Below are positions 1 through 9,784 of a stretch of DNA of 64,000 nt, in pieces. The stretch comes from Agapetus fuscipes (lineage: Eukaryota > Arthropoda > Insecta > Trichoptera > Glossosomatidae): assembly GCA_951799405.1 (NCBI GenBank), contig OX637353.1, positions 3,348,001 through 3,412,000 of the forward strand, written 5' to 3'. Position 1 is the first letter of the stretch. Each line of letters opens with the position of its first letter. The position numbers and the translations under genes were made by a program. The notes under the pieces were generated by a model that was not told the origin of the DNA, did no database searches, and saw only the letters and a program-made list of their open reading frames with translations.

Positions 1-286
1 TAATTCTAAGATTTATATTTTCAAACTGCCACAATTTCAAATTTACCGCCATTATAATAACGGCTATATAATATCATGATTTTAATACTCAGAATAATAT
101 TTTCAAGCTGCAGCCTATTTCAATTTACCGCCTTGCAGCCAATTTAAATTTTCCACAATTCATTTATTTCCGGTTCCCCAGCCAAGAGCCTACTGGCGCG
201 AACGTCTCGTATAGAGAGCGCGTAAGCAATGGCTGCCACAACGCCTAGTGTAAGCAGTTGTTCTATAGCTACTTCATTATAGATAT
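1..286. other. Left flank, no gene seen
   Basis: AT-rich DNA before the first LTR. A phrase resembling 'aatttaccgcc' recurs at about 39 and 121, suggesting old repeat material. No coding signal or complete element is visible. Bases 283-286 (ATAT) are the left target-site duplication of the LTR element. Confidence 0.6.
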
Positions 287-806
287 TGTTATGTAAATAT
301 AAATATTGAAATAAGTATGGGTAGTTATAGTGTTATGTAAATATAAATATTGAAATAAGTATGGATAGTTATTGTAGTTATAAGAATCCTCAAAAGTATT
401 GGTAGGTAAGATCGATAATTATGTATAAGTGTAGAATTCTCTAGGCTAAGTAGGTATTTGTTATAATTATAGGAATACTGTGTTACATTTGTAGGTAGGA
501 TTTTGGTTGTATCTCTAGGTAGTACGTGAAGCGTCGAGAAGTAATAATTACTCTGGAACCGTCTGGCGACTTTAGTTCTGGATCATACTGCTCTGAAGAG
601 TATAAAGGTGCGAATGGCCTGCAGAGCGGGCCAGTATCGTAGCGACTAACGAACACATCGAAGCCATCTGATCAGTGAACCGAAACCAATGGAATAATCG
701 AGAAAGTAGTGTGAAAATAAATTTTGTAACTGTGTAAAATAAATAACTATTGAAGAAGACCTGTGTATTTTTAATTTGAAGACAATTGAACCCTAATTTC
801 GTAACA
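287..806 (+). repeat. 5' LTR of Gypsy copy 1
   Basis: 520 bp with TG..CA ends. The first ~44 bp of U3 are present twice in tandem (287 and 331), a duplication shared by both LTRs of this copy but absent from copy 2. A TATA box lies at 601-607 and an AATAAA signal near 738-745. Confidence 0.95.
601..607 (+). promoter_or_regulatory. TATA box of the LTR promoter
   Basis: TATAAAG occurs at 601-607, at 7361-7367 in the 3' LTR, and reversed at 21469-21475 in copy 2. It is followed ~130 bp later by AATAAA, as expected for a U3-R-U5 layout. The transcription start is inferred to be ~25-30 bp downstream. Confidence 0.6.
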
Positions 807-1477
807 ATTGGCGTCAGGTGCGGAATTGTCAAGAAAAATTAAGATCTTCTGTCTAAAAATAAATAAAATAAATTAAATAGTGTTAAAATTAACTTTATTC
901 AAATTGAACTTTGTGTGAACTGACTTTTGTGAAAACAAGTGTTTAAATAAATTTTTGTTAAAAGAAAAGACGCAAAAAGCAAGTTCAAAAAAAAAATTCT
1001 GGAACATCATATGGAACATAATTCTGGACATTACATAATGACTATTTTACCGCATTGAGAAAGTCATCAAATTGGACCATAGTTTTTTTATTATTGTGTG
1101 TGATTAAAAAAATAAAATAAATAAATAAAAATCTTGAAAAATATTACAAAAGAACGTTCCAGATTCATCGAGAAAAAGTTTTTGAATAACTATCCTTTGT
1201 TTACAAGTGTGTGAATGTACATTAAGTACCTACCTGTGTGTTTGAAAGACTTGAGACGAAATAAATAATTATGTACTATCAGACATTATTATGTTAAAAA
1301 TATTGGTGAATTAAAAATAAATATTAAAAGACAGTACCTACCTACCAATCAGTGTAATCAGACAAATTATTATTTTTGCTAAAGTACGTATTCAAAACAG
1401 CTATATATATAAAACTCAAAACTTGTATTAAATAAATTTGAAAATATTTTTGTTTTGACGTAAATTTTGAAAATAAA
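807..1477 (+). other. Untranslated leader with primer-binding site
   Basis: TGGCGTCAGGTGCGG at 809-823, two bases after the LTR, has the form of a primer-binding site: TGG pairs with a tRNA 3' CCA. The best guess is a leucine-type tRNA, but I could not align tRNA sequences. The remaining ~650 bp is AT-rich leader without a long + strand ORF. Copy 2 has the matching site reversed at 21252-21266. Confidence 0.7.
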
Positions 1478-2812
1478 ATGGCAACCAAAGTGAACATCAA
1501 GGACCTCAAAGTCACTGAGCTTAAAAATGAGCTTCTGGAGAGGGACCTGGAGACCTCAGGAGGGAAGGCGGCCTTACAAGCACGCCTCATGGAAGCTCTA
1601 GAACAGTCAGGCGAAGACCCGGCATATTTTGTCATGGCGTCTGGAGGGGACCGCGCCTTGGACGAGCTAAACCTCAGCATCACCGGAAACTTCACTTCCA
1701 TGGAGGAAAAGCTGAAAGGGGAGATGGCTGACAACGCCAAGACCCTGAAAGTGGAGATGGCTGACAACGCCAAGACCCTGGAGGAGAAAATGGCCAGCAA
1801 CTTGACGGACCTGAAGGCTGAGATCGCTGAAAACACCAAGACCCTGGAGGAGAAGATGACCGGGCTGGAGGAGAAGATGGCCGACAGCGCCAGGACCCTG
1901 AAGGGAGAAATAGAGGTGAAGCTGACTGGTTTTGAGGAAACAGTTGCGGAAATGAAAACCCGCATTTCCACCCTGGAGGACCGTCTGCGTGCCGAGCTGG
2001 CTGACAAGTGCCAGATGGAGTCCACCAGGATATCCCCCAAAGGCCTTCACGACGAGATCGACCAGGGATGCTCAACTCCAACCAGGGTCACAAGAGGGGA
2101 TGATGACCCTTCCCTAGCAAAGCACAACCTCCCAACCTTCGACGGGAAGACGTCGTGGGAGGAATACTTGACCCTCTTTGAGACGGCTGCCATGATGGGA
2201 GCCTGGAGCCAGCAGAAGAAGGCTTCGGTTCTCAGCCTGTCGCTCCGAGGAGACGCTCTCAGGGTTCTGCAGGCCATACCCCTGGACAACCGTGGTGACT
2301 TTGGGCAGCTGAAGCAGCGCTTGGATATGCGCTATGGCCACAAGTGCCTGGAGCAGCTGTACAAGTCGCAGCTGAACACAAGGGTGCAGAAGCCCAACGA
2401 GAGCCTCCAGGAGTTTGAAATGGACATCGCCCGCCTGGTACGAGACGCTTACCCGACAGCCTCCGACGACATCTGTGAGAGCTTGGCAGTGGACAAGTTC
2501 CTAAATGGATTGCGGGAATGGGAGACGCAACAAGCCGTAAAACTGGCCCATCCCAAGGCTTTGAACGAGGCGCTCAGCCAAGCTCTCGAGTTTGAGGCTG
2601 TCAAACAGTCCATCAGGGGCCACGCCAGGGTTCGTGCAGTCGAGGCAGAGGAGGTCAAGCTACCTACAACCGAGGAGCTAATTGAAAAAGTGCTGGAACG
2701 TCTGAGACCTCGAAGACGAGACCCACGCTGCTGGAACTGCGGACAGCTGGGCCACCTTAGCACCAAGTGTCCCAAGCCTCAGAAACCCAGAAAACAGGCT
2801 GCGGAAAACTAG
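1478..2812 (+). CDS. gag: Gag polyprotein (SAP-like domain, coiled coil, capsid, CCHC knuckle), copy 1
   Basis: 444 residues, beginning at the first ATG after the leader (context aaaATGG). Residues ~10-42 fit a SAP domain, a short helix-turn-helix DNA-binding fold, with the pattern LKVTELKxEL, a glycine turn, and LxxRLxEAL. Residues ~75-165 are a charged heptad-repeat coiled coil built from units resembling MADNAKTLKxE. The middle (~210-390) is the capsid-like region typical of Gypsy Gag. A zinc knuckle, C418-x2-C421-x4-H426-x4-C431, ends the protein and would bind genomic RNA. The last 46 nt overlap pol in the -1 frame. A-rich runs at 2789-2795 and 2803-2809, just before the TAG stop, are candidate slip sites, though neither is a strict XXXYYYZ heptamer. 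The gene is open and probably functional. Confidence 0.93.
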   Translation: MATKVNIKDLKVTELKNELLERDLETSGGKAALQARLMEALEQSGEDPAYFVMASGGDRALDELNLSITGNFTSMEEKLKGEMADNAKTLKVEMADNAKTLEEKMASNLTDLKAEIAENTKTLEEKMTGLEEKMADSARTLKGEIEVKLTGFEETVAEMKTRISTLEDRLRAELADKCQMESTRISPKGLHDEIDQGCSTPTRVTRGDDDPSLAKHNLPTFDGKTSWEEYLTLFETAAMMGAWSQQKKASVLSLSLRGDALRVLQAIPLDNRGDFGQLKQRLDMRYGHKCLEQLYKSQLNTRVQKPNESLQEFEMDIARLVRDAYPTASDDICESLAVDKFLNGLREWETQQAVKLAHPKALNEALSQALEFEAVKQSIRGHARVRAVEAEEVKLPTTEELIEKVLERLRPRRRDPRCWNCGQLGHLSTKCPKPQKPRKQAAEN

Positions 2813-5800
2813 AAAGGGTTAATGGGAAGGGGCAACCGTTGACCCACGCTGGAGAGGCCCTGAAATCTGCTGCTACTGTCGCAACCGTGAGAGGAAAAGC
2901 CAGCAGCATTTTTATCAATGGCATAATAGATGGAGTAACTCGTGAACTACTGGTGGACACGGGAGCAACCAGGACAATTCTGAGACGCGACATAGTGGCA
3001 CGAGGTAAGCAGATTGCACCAACAAAGTGGTCTCTGCACACCGCCACGGGAGAGTCAGCACAGGTGTATGGGGAGACGATTGCCACCTTCCAAATTGGCA
3101 GCACCACTTTTGATCATCGGACGTTGGTGGCCAACATTGAAGAAGACGTTATATTGGGAATGGACATACTGGACAGATTTGGGTGCAGTTTAAATTTAAA
3201 GAAAGGGTCCATTAAAATTGGAAATGAAGAAGTCATCCTGCAAAGACGGAAAGAACTGGCTGCACGTGTTATCCTAGCCAAGAATACCGAAGTGAAGGGG
3301 CGATCCGAGATGATAGTGAGTGCCCGCCTGGATTCCAGTAGTACAAATGACCAAATCTGTATGATAGAACCGGAGAACATGGACAATGTTAACAAAGGAG
3401 TCATGGTGGCAAGAACAGTGATTCGCGCAAAGGAGACCATTCCTGTCAAGATCATGAATGTGAACAGCTACCCAGTTAAAATGAATGAAGGTTTTGTTTT
3501 GGGCAGATGTGAGAGGATAACTTCCATTGTGCAACAGATGACAAACATGTCATGCGAAGGAAACAAATTGTCAACACAATTGGAAGCCCTGGTCCACGAC
3601 GCTTCCCAAGGTCTAACCGAGGAAAACAAACGGAGAGTGAGGAGTTTGATCTGCCGCTACCAGAACATTTTCGAGGACTCTAATGGCCGTCTGGGAAGAA
3701 CCAAGGTAGTGCGACATAGCATAGACACCGGAGAAGCGAGACCAATAAAACAGGCTCCAAGAAGACTACCCTTTGCAAAGCGGGAAGAAGCTGACGAGAT
3801 CATCAAAGACATGAGCAAGGATGGCATCATAGAACCATCAAGTAGCCCTTGGACATCCCCGGTGGTACTGGTGAAAAAGAAGGATGGTACCACGAGATTT
3901 TGTGTGGACTACAGACTGCTCAACGATGTTACGAAAAAGGATAGTTACCCTCTGCCAAGGATTGACGACACCTTGGACACATTGGCAGGATGCACCATTT
4001 TTTCCACATTGGACCTGAAAAGTGGCTACTGGCAAGTTGAATTGGATGCCAAAGTTAAGGAGAAAACTGCATTCTCGACTGGATCTGGACTTTGGCAGTT
4101 CACCGTGATGCCATTTGGCTTATGCAATGCCCCCGCCACGTTTGAAAGGCTGATGGAGAATGTGCTGCGAGGACTATCATGGGAAACCTGCCTGGTATAC
4201 TTGGATGACATAATCATCCTGGGAAAGGACTTCAACCATCAGTTGAGAAATCTGGAGCAAGTTTTCGGGCGACTACAAGACGCTGGACTGAAGCTCAACC
4301 CGAAAAAGTGTAACCTGTTCAAGAAACAAGTAAATTACCTGGGACACATAGTTTCTCAACGTGGAGTTGAAGTTGACCCTGCCAAAATCAAGGCAGTAAG
4401 AGACTGGCCCGTGCTGAAGGACAAACATGAAACTAGGAGTTTCCTGGGGCTGTGCACTTATTACAGGAGGTTTGTGCCAAGATTTGCGGACATTGCAAAA
4501 CCGCTCACCAAGCTTACGGAAGAAAACACTCGCTTCCATTGGAGTGATTCCTGCGCACAAGCATTTGAAGAGCTTAAGGGAAGATTAACAAGTGCCCCCA
4601 TCTTGAGCTACCCACGAAAAGATGGAAAGTTCATCCTGGATACCGACGCTAGTAATGTGGGGATAGGAGGCGTCCTTTCCCAAATACAGGATGGGCATGA
4701 GACTGTTCTGGGTTACTTCAGTAAAGTGCTTTCCAAGCCAGAACGAAATTATTGCGTGACCAGACGAGAGCTTCTTGCCGTGATAAAATCAGTGGAACAC
4801 TTCCGCAAATACTTGTACGGGAGAAAATTCACACTACGGACTGATCATGCTGCACTGGTTTGGCTTCTGAAATTCAAAAACCCAGAAGGGCAAGTGGCTA
4901 GATGGATTGAAAGGCTCCAGGAGTATGATTATGACTCCGAACATAGACCTGGCACGCTTCATCGAAATGCGGATGCATTATCCAGACGACCATGCGCCAG
5001 TGACTGCAAACATTGCAGCAAGATGGAGGACAAGGTAGCAATTGTCCAAAGGACGACCACCGAAGATGAGGACTGGCAAGATGAAAAATTGGCGCAAGAC
5101 CAACTGAATGATCCGGACTTGAAGTATGTGATGGAATGGGCGCGAGAAGGAGAAAGGCCAACCTGGGAAAAACTCGCCCCCTTATCACCAACCGTCAAGG
5201 CTTATTGGGCTCAATGGGGATCCATAGTGATAGAAGGAGGGTTTCTGAAACGAAAGATCGAGAAGGAAGACGGCACACTTAGAAGAAAGCAAACCCTCGT
5301 TCCGAGGAGCCGAGTACCGGAAATCCTTGGACTGCTGCATGGAGGAACTTCTGGAGGACATCTAGGCGTTAAGAAGACGCTGGAGAAAGTGAAAGAGCGA
5401 TTTTACTGGATCAACTGCAGCGAAGACGTCAAAGATTGGTGTCGAAAATGTGTAACCTGTGCAACGGCCAATGGACCGCAAAGGAAAAGGCGAGCACCAA
5501 TGCGTCAGTACAATGTTGGCAGCCCCTTTGAAAGAATTGCCATCGACATAGCTGGCCCATTTCCTACAACTGAGAAGGGTAACAAGTACATCATGGTGGT
5601 GATGGATTACTTCAGCAAGTGGGTGGAAGCTTACTCAATCCCTAACCAAGAGGCCGTAACCGTGACTGAAGTTCTAGTTACCGAATTTATCAGCAGGTTT
5701 GGCGTACCCCTGGAATTACATTCTGATCAGGGAAGGAACTTTGAAGCTGCTATCTTCCAGCAAATGTGTGAGCGGCTAGGGATCTACAAGACCAGGACCA

Positions 5801-7038
5801 CTGCGCTACATCCACAGTCTGATGGAATGGTGGAAAGGATGAACCGTACCGTGGGGAGGTACTTAGCCAAAGTAGTGTCCAGCCATCAGCGGGACTGGGA
5901 CCGACATCTGCCTTTGTTCTTATTGGCTTACCGGTCGGCTGTTCAGGAAACGACGAAGAAGACTCCCAGCAGCATACTGTTTGGGCGAGAAATGCGACTT
6001 CCTTGTGATCTCAAATTTGGCTGCAAACCAGGTGAAGACCTAGCCGGAGAAGACTATGTGACAGACCTTCGCAGGAGGCTGGATGACATCCATGATCAGG
6101 TCCGCATGAACATCGGGGAAGCCAGCGATCAAATGAAGGAGCGCTATGACACCAGAGCTGACAGCATGGGGTACAAAGCTGGTGACTGGGTGTGGCTTTT
6201 TGACCCCAAGAGGCGCCAAGGATACTGTCCGAAACTTCAGCGTTCCTGGGACGGGCCGTACGAGATCTTGGAGCGCATCAACGATGTGGTCTACCGCATA
6301 AAAAAGAGACCAAACGGAAAACCAAGGGTCGTGCACTACAATCGCCTCTCACCATACCTAGGCGATAATGATGACCAACCAGCCCAAAAAGTACGACAGT
6401 GCGTCGCATCCGAAAGATCACCAGCCTTTGAGACGTTTTGGGAGAACGCGAAGGCAGGGCAGAAGTTTCGCCATGGAGTGACCACAGAAGTCCACAAGGA
6501 CTTATTTGAGGTCACTAGGGACCACACACTGGCATGCAGTGTACCGGAAGATCTAGATATGTCTAGAGGAATTGCACGGGTCTTCCGATACAAATTCGGA
6601 GAACCGCAACCCTCGAGCAGCCCGCAAGGAAGAGCTCTGAGACTACCGAAGGGGCGTCAACAAGCATACTGCCTGGTTGTCCCGGATTCCAGCAACCTGG
6701 AAGAGGACTACAAGGCATTGTGGGACGGCCTTGTTGAGCTGCGTGACTACATGTTGGAGGATCAGCAGGCGCGTCTGGCAATACCGAAGATGGGTGGCGG
6801 CCGCGCTAATCGAGACTGGCGGATAATCCGGAGTATGATTGAAGCAGTGTTCTCGGGAGTCGGCATCAGCGTCATGGTGTGCTGCGAGCAAGCGCAGCCG
6901 AGAGCCAGTGGGGAGAAATCCGTGGACTGCCACTTCTTCCTGACCACAGGGTGTCGACGTGGATCAGCATGCCCCTACGTGGATCAGCATGCCCCTACCT
7001 ACACAGAGTCAAGACTGTTCCGGGACGAAACAGTCTAG
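2767..7038 (+). CDS. pol: Pol polyprotein with C-terminal macro domain and CCCH finger, copy 1
   Basis: 1423 codons in the -1 frame relative to Gag; the true N-terminus depends on frameshifting in the 2767-2812 overlap. Domains in order: aspartic protease with DTG at ~64-66; reverse transcriptase with catalytic YLDD at ~478-481; RNase H starting near the DTDAS motif (~625-629); integrase with an HHCC zinc domain (H858, H865, CRKCVTC ~889-895), a D927/D987/E1023 catalytic triad with DD35E spacing, and a GPY/F module near 1163. Residues ~1240-1375 then match a TARG1-like macro domain, with DLF, EDLDM, GIA, KFG, IPK and GGG in family order. C1388-x7-C1396-x5-C1402 begins a CCCH finger. A 20-bp duplication shifts the frame after C1402, so the tail ends in an alternative ~20 residues and the next histidine falls five residues later instead of three. 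Confidence 0.95.
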   Translation: MSQASETQKTGCGKLERVNGKGQPLTHAGEALKSAATVATVRGKASSIFINGIIDGVTRELLVDTGATRTILRRDIVARGKQIAPTKWSLHTATGESAQVYGETIATFQIGSTTFDHRTLVANIEEDVILGMDILDRFGCSLNLKKGSIKIGNEEVILQRRKELAARVILAKNTEVKGRSEMIVSARLDSSSTNDQICMIEPENMDNVNKGVMVARTVIRAKETIPVKIMNVNSYPVKMNEGFVLGRCERITSIVQQMTNMSCEGNKLSTQLEALVHDASQGLTEENKRRVRSLICRYQNIFEDSNGRLGRTKVVRHSIDTGEARPIKQAPRRLPFAKREEADEIIKDMSKDGIIEPSSSPWTSPVVLVKKKDGTTRFCVDYRLLNDVTKKDSYPLPRIDDTLDTLAGCTIFSTLDLKSGYWQVELDAKVKEKTAFSTGSGLWQFTVMPFGLCNAPATFERLMENVLRGLSWETCLVYLDDIIILGKDFNHQLRNLEQVFGRLQDAGLKLNPKKCNLFKKQVNYLGHIVSQRGVEVDPAKIKAVRDWPVLKDKHETRSFLGLCTYYRRFVPRFADIAKPLTKLTEENTRFHWSDSCAQAFEELKGRLTSAPILSYPRKDGKFILDTDASNVGIGGVLSQIQDGHETVLGYFSKVLSKPERNYCVTRRELLAVIKSVEHFRKYLYGRKFTLRTDHAALVWLLKFKNPEGQVARWIERLQEYDYDSEHRPGTLHRNADALSRRPCASDCKHCSKMEDKVAIVQRTTTEDEDWQDEKLAQDQLNDPDLKYVMEWAREGERPTWEKLAPLSPTVKAYWAQWGSIVIEGGFLKRKIEKEDGTLRRKQTLVPRSRVPEILGLLHGGTSGGHLGVKKTLEKVKERFYWINCSEDVKDWCRKCVTCATANGPQRKRRAPMRQYNVGSPFERIAIDIAGPFPTTEKGNKYIMVVMDYFSKWVEAYSIPNQEAVTVTEVLVTEFISRFGVPLELHSDQGRNFEAAIFQQMCERLGIYKTRTTALHPQSDGMVERMNRTVGRYLAKVVSSHQRDWDRHLPLFLLAYRSAVQETTKKTPSSILFGREMRLPCDLKFGCKPGEDLAGEDYVTDLRRRLDDIHDQVRMNIGEASDQMKERYDTRADSMGYKAGDWVWLFDPKRRQGYCPKLQRSWDGPYEILERINDVVYRIKKRPNGKPRVVHYNRLSPYLGDNDDQPAQKVRQCVASERSPAFETFWENAKAGQKFRHGVTTEVHKDLFEVTRDHTLACSVPEDLDMSRGIARVFRYKFGEPQPSSSPQGRALRLPKGRQQAYCLVVPDSSNLEEDYKALWDGLVELRDYMLEDQQARLAIPKMGGGRANRDWRIIRSMIEAVFSGVGISVMVCCEQAQPRASGEKSVDCHFFLTTGCRRGSACPYVDQHAPTYTESRLFRDETV

Positions 7039-7049
7039 GTGGGGGGTAG

Positions 7050-7566
7050 TGTTATGTAAATATAAATATTGAAATAAGTATGGGTAGTTATAGTGTTATG
7101 TAAATATAAATATTGAAATAAGTATGGATAGTTATAGTTATAAGAATCCTCAAAAGTATTGGTAGGTAAGATCGATAATTATGTATAAGTGTAGAATTCT
7201 CTAGGCTAAGTAGGTATTTGTTATAATTATAGGAATACTGTGTTACATTTGTAGGTAGGATTTTGGTTGTATCTCTAGGTAGTACGTGAAGCGTCGAGAA
7301 GTAATAATTACTCTGGAACCGTCTGGCGACTTTAGTTCTGGATCATACTGCTCTGAAGAGTATAAAGGTGCGAATGGCCTGCAGAGCGGGCCAGTATCGT
7401 AGCGACTAACGAACACATCGAAGCCATCTGATCAGTGAACCGAAACCAATGGAATAATCGAGAAAGTAGTGTGAAAATAAATTTTGTAACTGTGTAAAAT
7501 AAATAACTATTGAAGAAGACCTGTGTATTTTTAATTTGAAGACAATTGAACCCTAATTTCGTAACA
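7050..7566 (+). repeat. 3' LTR of Gypsy copy 1
   Basis: 517 bp, very similar to 287-806; the clear difference is a missing 3 bp near 7128. It is preceded by a purine-rich tract (ggtggggggtag, 7038-7049), the likely plus-strand primer, and followed by target duplication ATAT (7567-7570). Confidence 0.95.
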
Positions 7567-7570
7567 ATAT

Positions 7571-9146
7571 ACTAGGGGCGTTGCCCCTGGCTGCTACGCA
7601 GCCCAACCCCTTAACATTTGGTGAATGTGTATATTGCGCATAGTTTCCTCGCGTTAAAATTCGGAAAACATGTAAAATAAAAACATGCAGCATTTGTAAA
7701 AGAAAATCGACCACCCATAGTTTAAAAAATGGTTCACTTTGCAGATTTCAGCTGTGTTTCAGGGAAGATTGGCAAGAGTTGCAGGGCTTATGTTCATTTG
7801 AGATTGGGTTTTTATGTTGTAAGTCAACATGCATTATGTGTAAGCGCGAAGGGCTTATGTTCATTTGAGATTAGTTTTTTTATTTTGCAAGTCCACATTG
7901 GGCATTTGTAAGCGTAAACTTGTACCTGTCTGCTTGTGGGAATGCATTTAATATGAATCTCAAATGGTATCTTTGCAACTTAGATTATAGAACTTAACAA
8001 AATAATTTCCTTGACTTATAGGTTAGTATGTGGCTGACCACCCATACTGTAAGAATGGTTTACCATGAAAATTTTATCTCTGTTTGAGGAAAAGTCGGTA
8101 AGAGTTGCAGGGCTTATGTTCATTTAAGATTAGTTTTTTATTTTGTAAGTCCACATGGGGCATTTGTAAGCGCGAACTTATACCTGTCTGCTTGTGGGAA
8201 TGCATTTAATATGAATCTCAAATGGTATGTATCTTTGCAACTTAGATTATAGAACTTAACAAAATAATTTCCTTGACTTATAGGTTAGTATGTGGCTGAC
8301 CACCCATACTGTAAGAATGGTTTACCATGAAAATTTTATCTCTGTTTGAGGAAAAGTCGGTAAGAGTTGCAGGGCTTATGTTCATTTGAGATTAGTTTTT
8401 TATTTTGTAAGTCCACATGGGGCATTTGTAAGCGCGAACTTATACCTGTCTGCTTGTGGAAATGCATTTAATATGAATCTCAAATGGTATGTATCTTTGC
8501 AACTTAGATTATAGAACTAAACAAAATAATTTCCTTGACTAAAAGGTTAGTATGTGGCTGACCACCCATACTGTAAGCAATGGTTCACCATGCAAATTTT
8601 ATCTCTGTTTGAGGAAAAGTCGGCAAGAGTTGCAGGGCTTATGTTCATTTGAGATTAGTTTTTTTATTTTGCAAGTCCACATTGGGCATTTGTAAGCGTG
8701 AACTTGTACCTGTCTGCGTGTGGGAATGCATTTAATATGAATCTTAAATGGTTTGTATCTTTGCAACTTAGATTATGTAAAGAAATACACAAAATAATTT
8801 TCTTGACTTATAGGTTGGTATGAGGCTGACCACCCATACTTTAAAAAATGGTTTACTTTGCAAATTTCACCTTTGTTTCAGGGAAGGTTGGCAAGAGTTG
8901 CAGGGCTTATGTTCATTTGGAATGGGCTGTTATGTTGTAAGTACACATGCAGCATATGTAAGCGGGAACTTATACATATCTGCTTGTGGGAATGCATTTA
9001 ATATAAATCTTAAATGATATATATCTTTGCAGCTTAGATTAGATTAGATTAGATTAGAACTTATACATGTCTGCTTGTTAGAATGCATGTAATATGAATC
9101 TCAAATGTTATATATCTTTGCAACTTAGATTACAGATTTAAATCCA
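7571..9146 (+). repeat. Tandem array of the ~260-bp RTE-tail repeat
   Basis: About five head-to-tail units recognised by 'gaccacccata' (7709, 8037, 8298, 8559, 8828), a GAGTTGCAGGGCTTATGTTC block, 'gggaatgcatttaatatgaatc' and an AACTTAGATTA end. Spacing is ~260-270 bp after the first interval. The last unit ends in (TTAGA)n at ~9035-9055, followed by a second partial end. The same sequence forms the 3' UTR of the RTE-type element at 37500-37757. A GC-rich stretch at ~7571-7610 contains the palindrome ggggcgttgcccc. Confidence 0.85.
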
Positions 9147-9784
9147 TTTTTATTTTGTTTTTTTTTTTTTTTTAATTTGCATGAAATAAAAGAAAATATA
9201 AAAAAAACTTTCACGTTTTGCCGCTAGATGTCAATATACTTCCATACATTTTCAATATGAACAAACAAATTTATTTAAAGAAGTTTTCATACATTTTTAA
9301 ACACAAACGCGAAAGCTCGCAGCATTGCAGCATATATACAAAAATTAATTTGCCATATATCATGAATGTGTTTCATCTGCTGTGATGGCATTGATTCTGA
9401 AAATCGAAACTCGATGACGAAAGACGACGACGAAGGGCAATATAATAAAGGATGCAGCCGTAGTGATGTGCGCGCAACAAAATATGTTATCGATACTTTA
9501 AGATTTTTATTTAGTATCGAAAAATAAACAAAACTGTAACAAAAACATCAGTTAGTTTTTTTTTGTTTCCCCGTCCATTTAGGTTTATACGGATCATATG
9601 TATGGGGATTAATGTTTTACTGAAATTTGCAATGGTAGAAAAACTTTATTTCGTAGATTGACTACTACACGATCATTTTTGTTCTTCCTTATATTTGAGA
9701 TAAATTGCTTCTAAAGCATGTAATAAAAGTCTCATGTGTACCATGCTTATATCTTTATTTTTTAACTTTAAAATACATTTCAAT
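9147..9784. other. AT-rich intergenic DNA, nothing recognised
   Basis: Contains a T-run (9158-9173) and no ORF or element I recognise. Probably decayed repeat material. Confidence 0.5.

Larger units (their letters stand above)
287..7566 (+). mobile_element. Gypsy-type LTR retrotransposon, copy 1 (near-complete)
   Basis: Complete element with LTRs beginning TGTTATG and ending GTAACA, flanked by the 4-bp duplication ATAT (283-286 and 7567-7570). The order is 5' LTR, primer-binding site, leader, gag, pol (PR-RT-RNaseH-IN-macro-CCCH), polypurine tract, 3' LTR. The domain order PR-RT-RH-IN is that of Metaviridae (Ty3/Gypsy). No envelope gene is present. By eye the LTRs differ mainly by one 3-bp indel (520 versus 517 bp), so the insertion is young. 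Both ORFs are open. The one visible defect is a 20-bp tandem duplication near 6960-7000 that changes the Pol C-terminus compared with copy 2. Confidence 0.96.

Noticed and set aside
2803..2809. Canonical -1 slippery heptamer at the gag-pol overlap
   Set aside because: G-GAA-AAC and A-GAA-AAC-like runs are present, but neither is a strict XXXYYYZ heptamer and I cannot fold the downstream RNA. Frameshifting itself is still inferred from the frame offset.
9035..9055. (TTAGA)n as telomeric repeat
   Set aside because: The insect telomere unit is TTAGG. Here TTAGA ends the RTE-tail repeat and occurs at several of its copies.
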